Of a stretch of 55,943 nt of DNA, positions 15,765 to 24,975 are shown one piece after another. How positions within the stretch are numbered: position 1 is the stretch's first letter; each line of letters starts with the position of its first letter. Below the pieces are notes generated by a model, which was given only the letters and a program-made list of their open reading frames with translations, made no database searches and was not told the DNA's origin. Made by a program: the position numbers and the translations under genes. The DNA lies in the NCBI RefSeq assembly GCF_934630525.1, contig NZ_CAKTVX010000013.1, positions 1 through 55,943 on the forward strand. Direction: 5' to 3'. Source of the DNA: an uncultured Slackia sp. (lineage in GTDB: Bacteria > Actinomycetota > Coriobacteriia > Coriobacteriales > Eggerthellaceae).

Positions 15765-18395
15765 CTATTTTGCAAGAAGCTCGCGCGCGGCGTCGAGCGC
15801 GGCGTCAATGCCAGCTGCATCTTTGCCGCCAGCCTGAGCCATGGTCGGCTTGCCGCCGCCACCGCCCTTGATGTTGCCCGCGATAGCCTTGATCACGTTG
15901 CCGGCGTTAAAGCCAGCGGCAACGGCTTCATCGGTCGCGGCAGCCATGAGCACGGGCTTGTCGTTATTGATGGTGCCAATAACGCACGCGCCGGGCTCGG
16001 GCATGCGGCCACGCAGAATATCCCACGCGTTGCGCAGACCGCCAGCATCCAGACCGTCGATACGGGCGACGATGAGCGGGTAACCCACGTTCACCATATT
16101 CGCGAGGTGCTCGGCGATGCTTCCCTCGGCCGCCATCTTCTTGTTGGCCTTGCGTTTGGCCTCGAAGTCTTTGATGGTGGCGATGTTGGCCGCCGTGCGC
16201 TCAGACACGTCGAACAAGGGGACGCGCAGCTCAGCAGCGGTTTCCTTGAGCTCTTCCTCAACCTTGTTCATGTAAGCCAGAGCATCGAAGCTCGTCACGG
16301 CCTCGATACGGCGCAGGTTCGCGCCGACGCTGCTCTCGGACACGATTTTCACGAAGCCGATTTCAGCAGTGTTGGCAACGTGGCAGCCGCCGCACAGCTC
16401 GCGCGAGAACTCGCCAGCCTCAACGACGCGCACGGTATCGCCGTATTTCTCGCCGAACAGAGCCGTGACGCCCGACTCGCGAGCGGCGTCGAGCGAAGTC
16501 TCGTACGTGCTCATGGGAACGGCGTTCATGATTTGCTCGTTTGCGACGCGCTCAACCTCGGCCAACTGCTCAGGCGTTACGCCCTCGAAGTGGGTGAAGT
16601 CAAAGCGCAAGCGATCGGGGCCAACGTAGCTGCCAGCCTGCTTCACATGGTCGCCCAGAACCTGGCGCAGCGCCGCATGGAGCAAATGCGTGCAGGTATG
16701 GTTGCGCGAAATGCGCTTGCGGCGAAGCTCGTCGACAACCGCGCGAACGGTGTCGCCCACGTGAAGCTCGCCTTCGACGACTTTCACGTTGTGGCAGGTG
16801 AGACCCTTCTCGGGAGCCTTGGTATCGACGACTTCAGCCTTGAAGCCTTCGCCTTCGATAACGCCGGTGTCGCCCACTTCGCCACCCATTTCGGCGTAGA
16901 ACGGAGTCAGGCCCAGCACAATTTCGGCGGTGTCGCCCGCGGCGATGGAGTCGACGCGCTGGCCTTCCTTGATGAGCGCGCGAACGCCCGAGCTTGCGCT
17001 CATGCGGTCGTAGCCCACGAATTCGGTAGCGCCAACTTCTTTGAGAATGTCGGCATGCACGCCGCCGTACGTGCTCCATGCGGCTTCCGCGTCTTTCACG
17101 TTTGCCGCGCGAGCGCGCTCACGCTGGGCTTCCATGCAGCGCTCAAAGCCCTCCATGTCGACCTTCACGCCGCGATCGGCGCACATTTCCTCGGTAACCT
17201 CAACGGGGAAACCGTAGGTGTCGTGCAGGGTAAACGCCTGCTCGCCGGAAAGCGTATCGTCCTCGAGCTTCTCGAACGCCTCAGCCAAATACACCTGGCC
17301 CTGGCGAAGGGTCGCGCCGAAGCGCTCCTCTTCGGAAAGAATGACGCGGCGAATGAGCTCGCGGTTATCGACGATTTCGGGGTACACGTCGCCCATAAGC
17401 TTCACGATTTCATCGACGTACTCGTTGAGGAACGGGCCCTCGATGCCCACCGTGTGCGCCTTCTGGATGGCGCGGCGCAGCAAACGGCGCAGCACGTAGC
17501 CGCGGCCCTCGTTGGAGGGAAGAATGCCGTCGGCAATCATGAAGGTGACAGAGCGGCTGTGGTCAGAGATGATGCGCAGCGACTTGTCGACGGCGGCATC
17601 GGTTTTGTATTCCCTGCTGGAAAGGCGCTCACCCACAGCAATCAGGCTGCGCAACACGTCGGTGTCGTAGTTGTTCGTGACGCCCTGCATGATGGCCGCA
17701 ATGCGCTCCAGGCCCATGCCGGTATCGATGTTCTTCGAAGGCAGCGGGGCAAGCGTGCCGTCTTCCTGGCCATCGAACTGGGTGAACACGCAGTTCCAGT
17801 ACTCGAGGAAGCGATCGCAATCGCAACCGGGCGCGCAGTCGGGGCTGCCGCAACCGACTTCGGGGCCCTGGTCAAAGTAAATCTCGGAGCACGGGCCACA
17901 CGGGCCGGTGGGGCCGGCGCGCCAGAAGTTGTCGTCTTCGCCCAAGCGAGAGATGTGGCTGTCTTCGACGCCGAGGTTCTTCCAAATCTCGATGGTCTCG
18001 TCGTCGTCTTCGAACACCGTGAAGTACAGCTTTTCTTTCGGCAGGCCGAGCACTTCAGTCGAGAATTCGTACGCCCAAGCGCACATCTCGCTCTTGAAGT
18101 ATTTGCCGAAGCTGAAGTTGCCCAGCATTTCGAAGAACGAAAGGTGGCGCGCATCGCCAATATTGTCGATGTCGTTGGTGCGCACGCACTTCTGCACCGT
18201 CGTGGTGCCGATGTATTGGGGGTCGAGTTCTTTTTGATGCAGGAAGTAAGGCTTGAACTGCACCATGCCAGCGCTCGTGAGCAAAAGGCTCGGATCGTCG
18301 GGAATCAGCGACGAAGAAGGCATGCGTTTGCAGCCCTTCTCCTCGAAGAACTTCAAGTACTTCTCGCGAATTTCCGCTGTAGTCATGTACTTCAT
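15765..18395 (-). CDS. alaS: Alanyl-tRNA synthetase
   Basis: 876 aa, full length. The class II catalytic core (1-250) begins MKYMTTAEIREKYLKFFEEKG and includes the motif 2 region TTTVQKCVRTNDIDNIG. The editing domain has the zinc/catalytic set HTCTHLLHA and CGGCHVAN. A glycine-rich C-Ala end (KGGGGGKPTMAQAGG) is present. It charges tRNA-Ala in the cytoplasm. The ribosome site is weak (GAGCGAGACC). I see no T-box leader upstream: there is no GGTGG-type specifier/antiterminator pair. Confidence 0.98.
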   Translation of the reverse strand: MKYMTTAEIREKYLKFFEEKGCKRMPSSSLIPDDPSLLLTSAGMVQFKPYFLHQKELDPQYIGTTTVQKCVRTNDIDNIGDARHLSFFEMLGNFSFGKYFKSEMCAWAYEFSTEVLGLPKEKLYFTVFEDDDETIEIWKNLGVEDSHISRLGEDDNFWRAGPTGPCGPCSEIYFDQGPEVGCGSPDCAPGCDCDRFLEYWNCVFTQFDGQEDGTLAPLPSKNIDTGMGLERIAAIMQGVTNNYDTDVLRSLIAVGERLSSREYKTDAAVDKSLRIISDHSRSVTFMIADGILPSNEGRGYVLRRLLRRAIQKAHTVGIEGPFLNEYVDEIVKLMGDVYPEIVDNRELIRRVILSEEERFGATLRQGQVYLAEAFEKLEDDTLSGEQAFTLHDTYGFPVEVTEEMCADRGVKVDMEGFERCMEAQRERARAANVKDAEAAWSTYGGVHADILKEVGATEFVGYDRMSASSGVRALIKEGQRVDSIAAGDTAEIVLGLTPFYAEMGGEVGDTGVIEGEGFKAEVVDTKAPEKGLTCHNVKVVEGELHVGDTVRAVVDELRRKRISRNHTCTHLLHAALRQVLGDHVKQAGSYVGPDRLRFDFTHFEGVTPEQLAEVERVANEQIMNAVPMSTYETSLDAARESGVTALFGEKYGDTVRVVEAGEFSRELCGGCHVANTAEIGFVKIVSESSVGANLRRIEAVTSFDALAYMNKVEEELKETAAELRVPLFDVSERTAANIATIKDFEAKRKANKKMAAEGSIAEHLANMVNVGYPLIVARIDGLDAGGLRNAWDILRGRMPEPGACVIGTINNDKPVLMAAATDEAVAAGFNAGNVIKAIAGNIKGGGGGKPTMAQAGGKDAAGIDAALDAARELLAK

Positions 18396-18665
18396 TGGAC
18401 AGGTCTCGCTCTCATATTTCGGACTAGCGGGCCCAAGGCCCGATCATTTCCAGCTGGCCCATGATAGCCAACGCGCGCGCCCGCGTCACGCCAGACCTTG
18501 CCACGTCGCGAGAATTCTATGAATTGCCCTGGAAAATGCGCGAAATCGCCGCGCCGCGCGCTTTGCGCGATTCGTTGTGCGCCGATACGTCGCGAAATGT
18601 TCTATCATGGGGTGCGATTATTCAAGCGCCCACGCGCACCTTCATCAATGCAGAACGGAATTACC

Positions 18666-19004
18666 ATGACCGATACCGACGTTGAAACCCTTGCCCCCGA
18701 GCCGCTCGACGACACCCCTTGGGATGAAATCGCCGAAAATAGCTGGTTTTGTGGCGTGTACCGCTACCGCTTCGACTGCGAAGCGCTCATTCGCAAAAAC
18801 GATGCGGGGCGTTTCGAGTGGGCTATTCGCCTGATTACCGACGCAAGCGGCGAGTCCGAGCGCGAAGAGGCCGGCACATACGCGAGCTTCGCCCGTGCCG
18901 AGAAAAAGGTCCAAACGCTGTTTGCCGAGTTTATGGCGCTGCCTTCGGTGCAAGACCCGAAAGCCGCCGAAGAGCAAAAGCAGCCTGCCAAGGAAGGCGA
19001 ATAG
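18666..19004 (+). CDS. Conserved-looking small acidic protein of unknown function
   Basis: 112 aa. An ATG at 18666 after ACGGAA is preferred over one at 18648. The protein is acidic and soluble, with an aromatic core (WFCGVYRYRFDCEALIR, FEWAIRLITD) and a charged C-terminal tail. It has no signal peptide or membrane segment. It is transcribed away from alaS and converges with the AI-2E-family gene. Codon use is like the neighbouring genes. I recognise no family. Confidence 0.65.
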   Translation: MTDTDVETLAPEPLDDTPWDEIAENSWFCGVYRYRFDCEALIRKNDAGRFEWAIRLITDASGESEREEAGTYASFARAEKKVQTLFAEFMALPSVQDPKAAEEQKQPAKEGE

Positions 19005-19060
19005 CCTTATCGAACGAAGCGGCGAGCCGGTAGGCGAAGCCGATAAACGGCAGCTTTCGC

Positions 19061-20416
19061 CTATTCCCCGCCCTTATCTTCGGCGTCGGCGCCCTTTTCG
19101 CTATGGGAATTCAAAGCCGCGACAAGCGAAGAGGGCGCGAATGGCTTGCTCGGCGTGGGAGAAATCGCATCGGCCATAGCATCGGGTTCTCCATTTTCGC
19201 CATTGAGAACCGACGGGTTGCCGCGGAAGAACACGCCGTCTTCGGCAACGATCTGCCTGCCCGTGTTCTTCTCGAAGTAGTACACGAACACCGTTTTCGC
19301 GATGGCGGCGAACGGGATCGACAAGAGCATGCCAACGATATTGCCCATAAGGCCGCCCATGCTCTGGCCAATGGCACCGCCCACAAGCAACGCCACAATC
19401 ACGATCGCCGGATGCACGTCAACCGAATTCTGCATGAGTTTGGGGCCTATGAACGTGTACACGAATTGCTGCACGCATACGGTGAGCACGAGCGCGAGCA
19501 CGGCGGTAATGGGGCTCACGAACAGGCCGACCACGGCCGCAACCGCGCCGCCAATCCAGGGACCCACGACGGGAATCAGATTCAAAACGCCTGTGATCAG
19601 GCCCAACGCGGCGGCATTCGGCACGCCCAGCACCGCGAACCCTATGCCACACGCCATGCCAATGACGAAGCATTGCAGCACGGTGGCGCGAATATAGCCG
19701 CCCATGATGCGCGTGAAGGCTATGCGCAGCATGTCGGCCTCTTCTTTATGATTCTCGGGCACGAGTCGATCGACCTCGCGATCGATCGCGGGCAATTCCA
19801 TAAGCGTCCAAAACGCCACCACAAGCGCAAAGCCCAAAACGATGAAGACATTCGCGATGCCCGTGCCAAACAGCACCACGCCATTGGCAGACTGCTTCGC
19901 GACAGATGACGCCCAATCGGCAAGCGACTTCGAACCCGCGTCGATCCAGCTGCGCACCGTGTCGTCTTGCAGAAGCGAGGCATACTTGTCGTAAAACGAG
20001 TTCGCCCAGTCGATAAGCCCCTGAACATACACGGGCAGCGCAGAAAAGATATTCGCGAACTGGTCGTTCACGCCGAACATGGGCGAGAACATAATCACGA
20101 TGAGCGCGGCGAACACCGCGAACATCCCCACAAACGCAATGGTCGTTCCCAAGCCGCGACGAACGCCGCGGCGCTCAAGCGCATCGACGGGCGAGCGAAG
20201 CACGAGCACGAAAACAATCGTCCACACTAGAATGGCCACCGGCAGGGACAACACGTCGAGAACAAAACCAAGCATATAGACGAGCGCCGCAACGCCTATA
20301 ACCATCCACACCTGGAAGAAATGGCGGCGCGCATCATCGGTGCGCTCGGCGGCGGTTTTCTCGCGTACGGCTTTCAACTGCGGCTCTTGCTCACCGCTGT
20401 CAGCGGAGCGTGTCAA
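19061..20416 (-). CDS. AI-2E-family (PerM/TqsA-like) transporter
   Basis: 451 aa. Two N-terminal helices (about 34-75), one near 90-112, a soluble central part (115-185), then the conserved C-terminal block of four or five helices with GVPNAAALGLITGVLNLIPVVGPWIGG and FIGPKLMQNSVDVHPA. The last 60 residues are a soluble acidic tail. Family members export autoinducer-2 or ions such as Na+(Li+)/H+; the substrate is not predictable. The start is TTG at 20416, with AAGGAGG upstream, six bases after the stop of the DUF948-like gene, so the two are co-translated. Confidence 0.88.
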   Translation of the reverse strand: MTRSADSGEQEPQLKAVREKTAAERTDDARRHFFQVWMVIGVAALVYMLGFVLDVLSLPVAILVWTIVFVLVLRSPVDALERRGVRRGLGTTIAFVGMFAVFAALIVIMFSPMFGVNDQFANIFSALPVYVQGLIDWANSFYDKYASLLQDDTVRSWIDAGSKSLADWASSVAKQSANGVVLFGTGIANVFIVLGFALVVAFWTLMELPAIDREVDRLVPENHKEEADMLRIAFTRIMGGYIRATVLQCFVIGMACGIGFAVLGVPNAAALGLITGVLNLIPVVGPWIGGAVAAVVGLFVSPITAVLALVLTVCVQQFVYTFIGPKLMQNSVDVHPAIVIVALLVGGAIGQSMGGLMGNIVGMLLSIPFAAIAKTVFVYYFEKNTGRQIVAEDGVFFRGNPSVLNGENGEPDAMADAISPTPSKPFAPSSLVAALNSHSEKGADAEDKGGE

Positions 20417-20421
20417 AACGA

Positions 20422-21051
20422 CTAGTCCTCCTTCGATGCGCCATAGGTGAAGTAGCCGCCAGCAGTGTGCGGCTCAGGCTCTGAGGCGGGCTTTTCGGCA
20501 GCGGCTTCAGGGGCATGGGCTTCAGGCGCGTACGTTGCCGCCTGGTCGCCCTCGATAGCCGCGAACTCAGCAGGAGCTGCAGCCTCGGCCGCGGCGGCAA
20601 GCTTGGCCGACTCGTCGGACGCCTTCTTGCCCGAAAGGGCTTCGCGCAGCTTTTCGGAAGCAGCGTTCACGATTTTCAACGGCGCATTCGCAACGGTGTC
20701 GACCGCCTCGGTCGCAGAGGCCGCCGAACCGGTAATGGCATCGACGTTTTCCAGAATGCCGTCGAGGCGCATGATTTCCAAATTCGCGGCATCAACGGCC
20801 AGCGAAGCGCGCTCGACCAGAGGATCGACGCGATCGATCGCGGGCTTGATGGAAGCGGTCATTTCCTTGGCATCGGCTGCGACCTTTTGCGCATCGTCGA
20901 TAATCGGCTTCACGCTCGTCTCAAGCGTTTCCACCGTTTTGCGCGTGCGGCGCAGCACCAGCACGAGCTCGACGATTGCCCAAATAAGCGCGATGCCGAC
21001 AATCGCAAACACTACGGGAAGAATGACTTCCGAGATGAATCCAGCGTCCAT
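20422..21051 (-). CDS. DUF948-like single-span membrane protein
   Basis: 209 aa. One N-terminal membrane helix (about 7-31), then a long heptad-like helix (35-140) of the type seen in DUF948 and methyl-accepting-like proteins. An Ala/Glu/Pro-rich tail (145-209) ends in GGYFTYGASKED. The start at 21051 follows AAGGGAAA; the frame is open far upstream without a ribosome site. The function is unknown. Tight coupling to the AI-2E-family permease suggests an accessory role. Confidence 0.72.
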   Translation of the reverse strand: MDAGFISEVILPVVFAIVGIALIWAIVELVLVLRRTRKTVETLETSVKPIIDDAQKVAADAKEMTASIKPAIDRVDPLVERASLAVDAANLEIMRLDGILENVDAITGSAASATEAVDTVANAPLKIVNAASEKLREALSGKKASDESAKLAAAAEAAAPAEFAAIEGDQAATYAPEAHAPEAAAEKPASEPEPHTAGGYFTYGASKED

Positions 21052-21337
21052 GGCGTTTCCCTTCGATATCGCGCCCCTATGGCGCCCGTTTGATTTCCTT
21101 GAATAATAGCAGCACGCGGCAAGGCGCGCATGGGCGAAGCGTGGCGTTTCCGCAACGTTAAAGAGGAGCCCGACGCCGGCAGCGCAATACGGGGCGACGG
21201 GTCCACGCCGACAAACGAGGCGCATCGAGCGTTGTTCAACGATTGCCGGGCCGACAGACGCAGGCGACCAATCGCCATTGCCGCTTTGAGTACCCTCGCC
21301 GCGCAGACCCGATAAAGCCAATCATACACCCCGCTTG

Positions 21338-22690
21338 TTACTCGCCCTTCGACGGCCTTGCGGCCCGCGTGGCCCGATCGCGCGATGTGGCATCGACCCG
21401 ATAGGCCTCCCAGCCCGACTCGCTCGGTTGATAGAAGCACCCACGCTCAAGGCCTTCGGGCAAATAACGCTGCTCAACCCAATGGCCAGGATAATCGTGC
21501 GGGTATTTATACTCACCGTAGTTTTCCGAACCAGGGCGATGACGGTCGCGCAAATAGCTCGGCACATCGCGTTTCGGCCCATGCCGTACTTCCGAAAGGG
21601 CGGCGTCGATGCTCGCTTCGGCCGCATTGCTTTTGGGGGCCAAGCACATATACGTCACGGCCTGCGACAAGTTGATGCGGCATTCGGGCATGCCAATCAC
21701 TTCAACAGCCTTAAAGGCCGCCTCGGCGATGAGCAAAGCCTGGGGATCGGCGTTGCCGATGTCTTCGCTTGCCAAAATGAAGATACGGCGCGCGATGAAT
21801 TTCGGGTCTTCGCCGCCATCGAGCATACGAGCGAGCCAATACAGCGCCGCATCGGGGTCGCTGCCGCGCATCGATTTGATAAACGCGCTGATCACGTCGT
21901 AGTGCATGTCTTTATTCTTGTCGTACGGCAGCGCGCGATGCGGCGTGGCGAGTTCAACCATATCGGCGTCGATGGTAAACGGCGGCTCGGCCGCATCGCG
22001 CGCACCCTTCTCTTTGGCCAAGCCTGCAGCCAGCTCAAGCGTGGTAAGCGCCGAGCGTCCGTCGCCGCCCGACAAGTTCACGATAGAAGCCAGCGCTTCG
22101 TCGGTAAGGAAGCACGAACTGGCCAAGCCCCGCTTCTCGTCGGCGAGCGCACGGCGCACGATGCATTCAATATCGGCATCGGAAAGCGAATGCAGCTCAA
22201 TCACGCGGGAACGGGAGATGAGCGCAGAATTCACTTCGAAAAACGGGTTTTCGGTCGTGGCGCCCACGAGCACTACCGTGCGATTTTCCACAGCGTGCAG
22301 AAGCGAGTCTTGCTGGCTGCGGCTGAAGCGATGGATCTCGTCCACGAACAGAATCGTGCGGGCACCCGTGCCCAGCAGGCGCTTTTCCGCCGCCGCGATT
22401 TCGCGGCGCAAATCGGCGACGGTGCCGCCGATGGCAGAAACTTCCACAAACGTCGCGCGCGTCGTTTCAGCGATGATGTGGGCGATGCTCGTTTTGCCCG
22501 TGCCTGCGGGTCCGTACAAAATGATGGACGAAAGCGTATCGGCCTCGATTGCCGCATGGAGCCAACTGCCCGGCCCCACCGCGTCTTCCTGCCCCGCAAG
22601 CTCATCGAGCGAGCGCGGGCGCATGCGCACGGCAAGCGGTGCAGCAGCGAATTTCTTCTCGTTCTCTATTTCAGTGAACAGCGTGTCCAA
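21338..22690 (-). CDS. rarA: Replication-associated recombination ATPase RarA
   Basis: 450 aa. Clamp-loader-like AAA+ protein. RMRPRSLDELAGQ is the family box, Walker A is GPAGTGKTS (about 60-68), Walker B is LFVDEIHRF, sensor 1 is GATTENP. The C-terminal MgsA/RarA domain has HYDVISAFIKSMRGSDPDAALYW and ASEDIGNADP. RarA acts at stalled replication forks. The start is TTG at 22690 after GGTGGAAG; no in-frame ATG fits better. The gap downstream to the DUF948-like gene (286 bases) holds nothing I can name. Confidence 0.95.
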   Translation of the reverse strand: MDTLFTEIENEKKFAAAPLAVRMRPRSLDELAGQEDAVGPGSWLHAAIEADTLSSIILYGPAGTGKTSIAHIIAETTRATFVEVSAIGGTVADLRREIAAAEKRLLGTGARTILFVDEIHRFSRSQQDSLLHAVENRTVVLVGATTENPFFEVNSALISRSRVIELHSLSDADIECIVRRALADEKRGLASSCFLTDEALASIVNLSGGDGRSALTTLELAAGLAKEKGARDAAEPPFTIDADMVELATPHRALPYDKNKDMHYDVISAFIKSMRGSDPDAALYWLARMLDGGEDPKFIARRIFILASEDIGNADPQALLIAEAAFKAVEVIGMPECRINLSQAVTYMCLAPKSNAAEASIDAALSEVRHGPKRDVPSYLRDRHRPGSENYGEYKYPHDYPGHWVEQRYLPEGLERGCFYQPSESGWEAYRVDATSRDRATRAARPSKGE

Positions 22691-22741
22691 CTTCCACCCA
22701 TCTATCGCTTCAATACGCCTTGAAACACCAATGTCCCAATC

Positions 22742-22768
22742 GTGTTAAATGCTCGTAGCGTTTAACAC
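22742..22768. promoter_or_regulatory. 27-bp palindrome, copy 1
   Basis: GTGTTAAA-N11-TTTAACAC, 52 bases upstream of the rarA start. Its geometry (8-11-8) equals that of the operators at 44506-44576, though the inner bases differ (AA instead of CG). It could be an operator or an extragenic repeat. Confidence 0.6.
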
Positions 22769-22789
22769 GATTGCAACTGCGCGCAGCAG

Positions 22790-22816
22790 GTGTTAAACGC
22801 TACGAGCATTTAACAC
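22790..22816. promoter_or_regulatory. 27-bp palindrome, copy 2 (inverted)
   Basis: The exact reverse complement of 22742-22768, separated from it by 21 bases. The whole 75-base block can form either two small hairpins or one long one, so it may alternatively stop transcription from the UbiB kinase gene. Confidence 0.6.
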
Positions 22817-22836
22817 AAGCATGCGCAAAACCAGCC

Positions 22837-24510
22837 CTACTGCCCTTTTCGGATTTTCACCACGATATACACGCTCAGCACCGCCGCGCCAATAAAGCCG
22901 AAAAAGCCAATCACCGGCACGCCGAAGAGCTTCGGCTCCATGCCTGCAGAATAAATCAGCGACGATCCGACGAACAGGCCCGCCGTAATCATGGACAAGC
23001 TCAGGCGATCGATGATGTGCCCGATTTTCTCCATGGGGCGCGGCGCCTCAACGTCGAACTTGATGCGCAGGCGTCCTTTTTCCGTCATATCGAGCACGTT
23101 AGAGATGCGCTCGGGCAAATGCAACGCCTTATCGGCCGCGGCCATCGACGTGAGCACGCGGTCTTCCGCCTCGTCGATAAGGTCGAAGTTGCGCGCGAAG
23201 TAGCTCTTCACGTAACGCTCGACCACGGCCAGAATGCTGATTTCCGGCGACAGCGAGATGAGCGTGCCTTGCAGCGACGCCAAACCGCGCACGAGCATCA
23301 CGAAACTTTGGGGCATGATCACGTTCGCATGGTCGAGGATGCCCATAATGTCGTTGAGCAGCTGCGCCACGTCCATCGAATGCGCGTCTTCAGAGCTGTA
23401 GCGGTTGACCAATGCGCTGAGATCTTGCAAAAGGGCGCCGTAATCGAAGCTCTTGCCCGGCACGTCTTTCACACGCCCCCACTCAACGAACAAATTCGTG
23501 AGCCTGTGGCTATCTTGCGCGATCATGGCCTTCATCATTTCGAAGAACAGCCTGCGTTCGTAAGGCGAAAGTTCGCCCATCATGCCGCAGTCGATCCACA
23601 CGACCTCGCCTGGATCCTTCTTCCCCGCAGCGCGCTCTTCATCGGAAATCGTCGGTCGCACAATGAAGTTCGCCGAATGCGGATCGGCGTGATAGAAGCC
23701 GTTTTCGACCATTTGCCGCATGAATGAATTCGCGATGCGGTCGCCGATTTCGCGCAGATTGTAGCCCGCTTCGCGAAGCTCATCGGCATGCTCGAGCGAG
23801 AGGCCATCGACGAATTCCATAACGAGCACCGTCTCGTCGGAGTATTCGCCATATGCCTTCGGGCACGTGACGCCGGGCTCAGTGGCGAGACCCCGACCGA
23901 GGCGCTCGAGATTTTCGCGTTCCACGTTGAAATCGATTTCTTCGCGCACGGTGCGATCGAGCTCGTCGATCACCACATTGATGTCAACGCCCTGAATCAT
24001 CGTAGACCCAGTGAGGTTGAGCAGGTCGGACGCGCGACGCATGAGAGCGATGTCGCGCACCATGTCTTGGCGCACGTGGTCGCGACGGATTTTGATGGCC
24101 ACGGTTTCGCCGCTTTCGGCAAGCGTCGCCTTATAGACCTGCGCGATGGAAGCCGACCCAAGCGGCTCGGCGGCGATGTCGCTGAACACATCGTGCCAAT
24201 CGCCGTCGTAAAGGTCGCGCAACCGACGCTCCACCAACGAAAATGGCTCAGGCGTGGTGGAAGAACGCAAGGTTTGCAGCGCATTGCAGTATTCCTGAGG
24301 AAGCATGTCGGACCGGGCCGAAAGAATCTGGCCCAGTTTGATGAACGTGGGGCCGAGCTCCTCGAGCAAACTTACGAGTTTTTCGGGCGTAATGCCCTTC
24401 GCGATTTCCGCGTGACGCAGCGCCTTCATGATTTCGGCGAGACGAGCCGGCGAAGTTTTGTCGTTTACGCCGCCGCGAAGCAGCTTCGCCACGTCTTTCG
24501 CGCGAGCCAT
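22837..24510 (-). CDS. UbiB/AarF-family atypical kinase
   Basis: 557 aa. The ADCK/UbiB signature is clear: KxGQ-type segment PTFIKLGQILSARSDMLP (about 58-75), Ala-rich nucleotide loop EPLGSASIAQVYKA, Lys in VAIKIRRD, ExD segment REEIDFNVE, HADPHSANF with the catalytic Asp, and WIDCGMMG in place of DFG. Two C-terminal membrane helices (about 500-550) anchor it. Homologues support quinone biosynthesis or lipid handling by ATPase activity. The start at 24510 follows GGAAGGGG. It lies alone between the 6S-like RNA and rarA. Confidence 0.93.
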   Translation of the reverse strand: MARAKDVAKLLRGGVNDKTSPARLAEIMKALRHAEIAKGITPEKLVSLLEELGPTFIKLGQILSARSDMLPQEYCNALQTLRSSTTPEPFSLVERRLRDLYDGDWHDVFSDIAAEPLGSASIAQVYKATLAESGETVAIKIRRDHVRQDMVRDIALMRRASDLLNLTGSTMIQGVDINVVIDELDRTVREEIDFNVERENLERLGRGLATEPGVTCPKAYGEYSDETVLVMEFVDGLSLEHADELREAGYNLREIGDRIANSFMRQMVENGFYHADPHSANFIVRPTISDEERAAGKKDPGEVVWIDCGMMGELSPYERRLFFEMMKAMIAQDSHRLTNLFVEWGRVKDVPGKSFDYGALLQDLSALVNRYSSEDAHSMDVAQLLNDIMGILDHANVIMPQSFVMLVRGLASLQGTLISLSPEISILAVVERYVKSYFARNFDLIDEAEDRVLTSMAAADKALHLPERISNVLDMTEKGRLRIKFDVEAPRPMEKIGHIIDRLSLSMITAGLFVGSSLIYSAGMEPKLFGVPVIGFFGFIGAAVLSVYIVVKIRKGQ

Positions 24511-24711
24511 GCGCACCCCTTCCCTCATTTTCGAACGTCCGTTCATTGTAGCGCAGGAAGAAGAACCGCGCGAAAGGGAGCGGTAACGTTGCCCAGCCGT
24601 AGCGCGAAAGGAAGATGACGGAACGGCCCAGCGCGCACTTTTGCAAAGAGGCATGCCTCCCTATGCCGAAATGAAAAATAATTCAAGGGGTTTCTTTCGT
24701 CCATGCTCGGA

Positions 24712-24717
24712 TATACT
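24712..24717 (+). promoter_or_regulatory. Probable -10 box of the 6S-like RNA
   Basis: TATACT, seven bases before the inferred RNA start. The -35 is unclear (only a poor match at 24689-24694). Confidence 0.45.
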
Positions 24718-24723
24718 CAAATC

Positions 24724-24896
24724 AGGCCCTGCTTCCAAAGCCGTCATTTGCGATGGACCGATGCATTTTTTCAGGGAGCCCTAGATTACGCGGGGATACA
24801 GGGATTCGCGCCTGTTGGCACGAAAGCTTTGAACCTCGTTGCGGGCACCCACCTATTGAAGGTGGGTTCATCCTTAGGCTGGGGGCAGGGTTTTTA
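24724..24896 (+). ncRNA. ssrS: Probable 6S RNA
   Basis: About 173 bases with no coding frame. The ends pair: GGCCCTGCTTCCAAAGCC near the 5' side with GGCTGGGGGCAGGG at the 3' side, closing the molecule. Inside are GC stems on both sides of a large A/U-rich opening (CATTTTTTCAGGG). The 3' half contains GGGCACCCACCT-loop-AGGTGGGTTCA, a hairpin I associate with 6S RNAs of several phyla. A T-rich stretch follows. Size, long-rod architecture and this hairpin support 6S, which binds the housekeeping RNA polymerase. A covariance-model search is needed for certainty. Confidence 0.62.
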
Positions 24897-24905
24897 TTTC
24901 GCAGC

Positions 24906-24937
24906 AAAAAAGCCCCTGGCATCAGCCAGGGGCTTTT
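24906..24937 (-). terminator. Terminator of the recJ-rel-DUF47 operon
   Basis: AAAAAAGCCCCTGGC and GCCAGGGGCTTTT form a perfect 12-bp stem; the A run on the left gives T6 on the minus strand. It may also end the 6S-like transcript from the other side. Confidence 0.9.
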
Positions 24938-24975
24938 CAATATCGGCAATTTCGCCAGTCGGAAAAATGGCGAGA

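Noticed and set aside
15720..18464. A 914-aa open frame on the plus strand opposite alaS, and similar long frames opposite recJ (29836-32094), glmM, and the IS110 transposase (18-1577, 163-1548)
   Set aside because: They mirror the GC-rich codons of well-identified genes, contain no family motifs and lack ribosome sites.
18396..18665. A T-box or other riboswitch upstream of alaS
   Set aside because: No GGTGG-type motif, antiterminator or competing terminator is visible; only a short GGGCC hairpin is present.
19061..20416. Linking the AI-2E-family permease with luxS as a quorum-sensing module
   Set aside because: They are 27 kb apart with no shared site, and most AI-2E-family permeases are not shown to carry AI-2.
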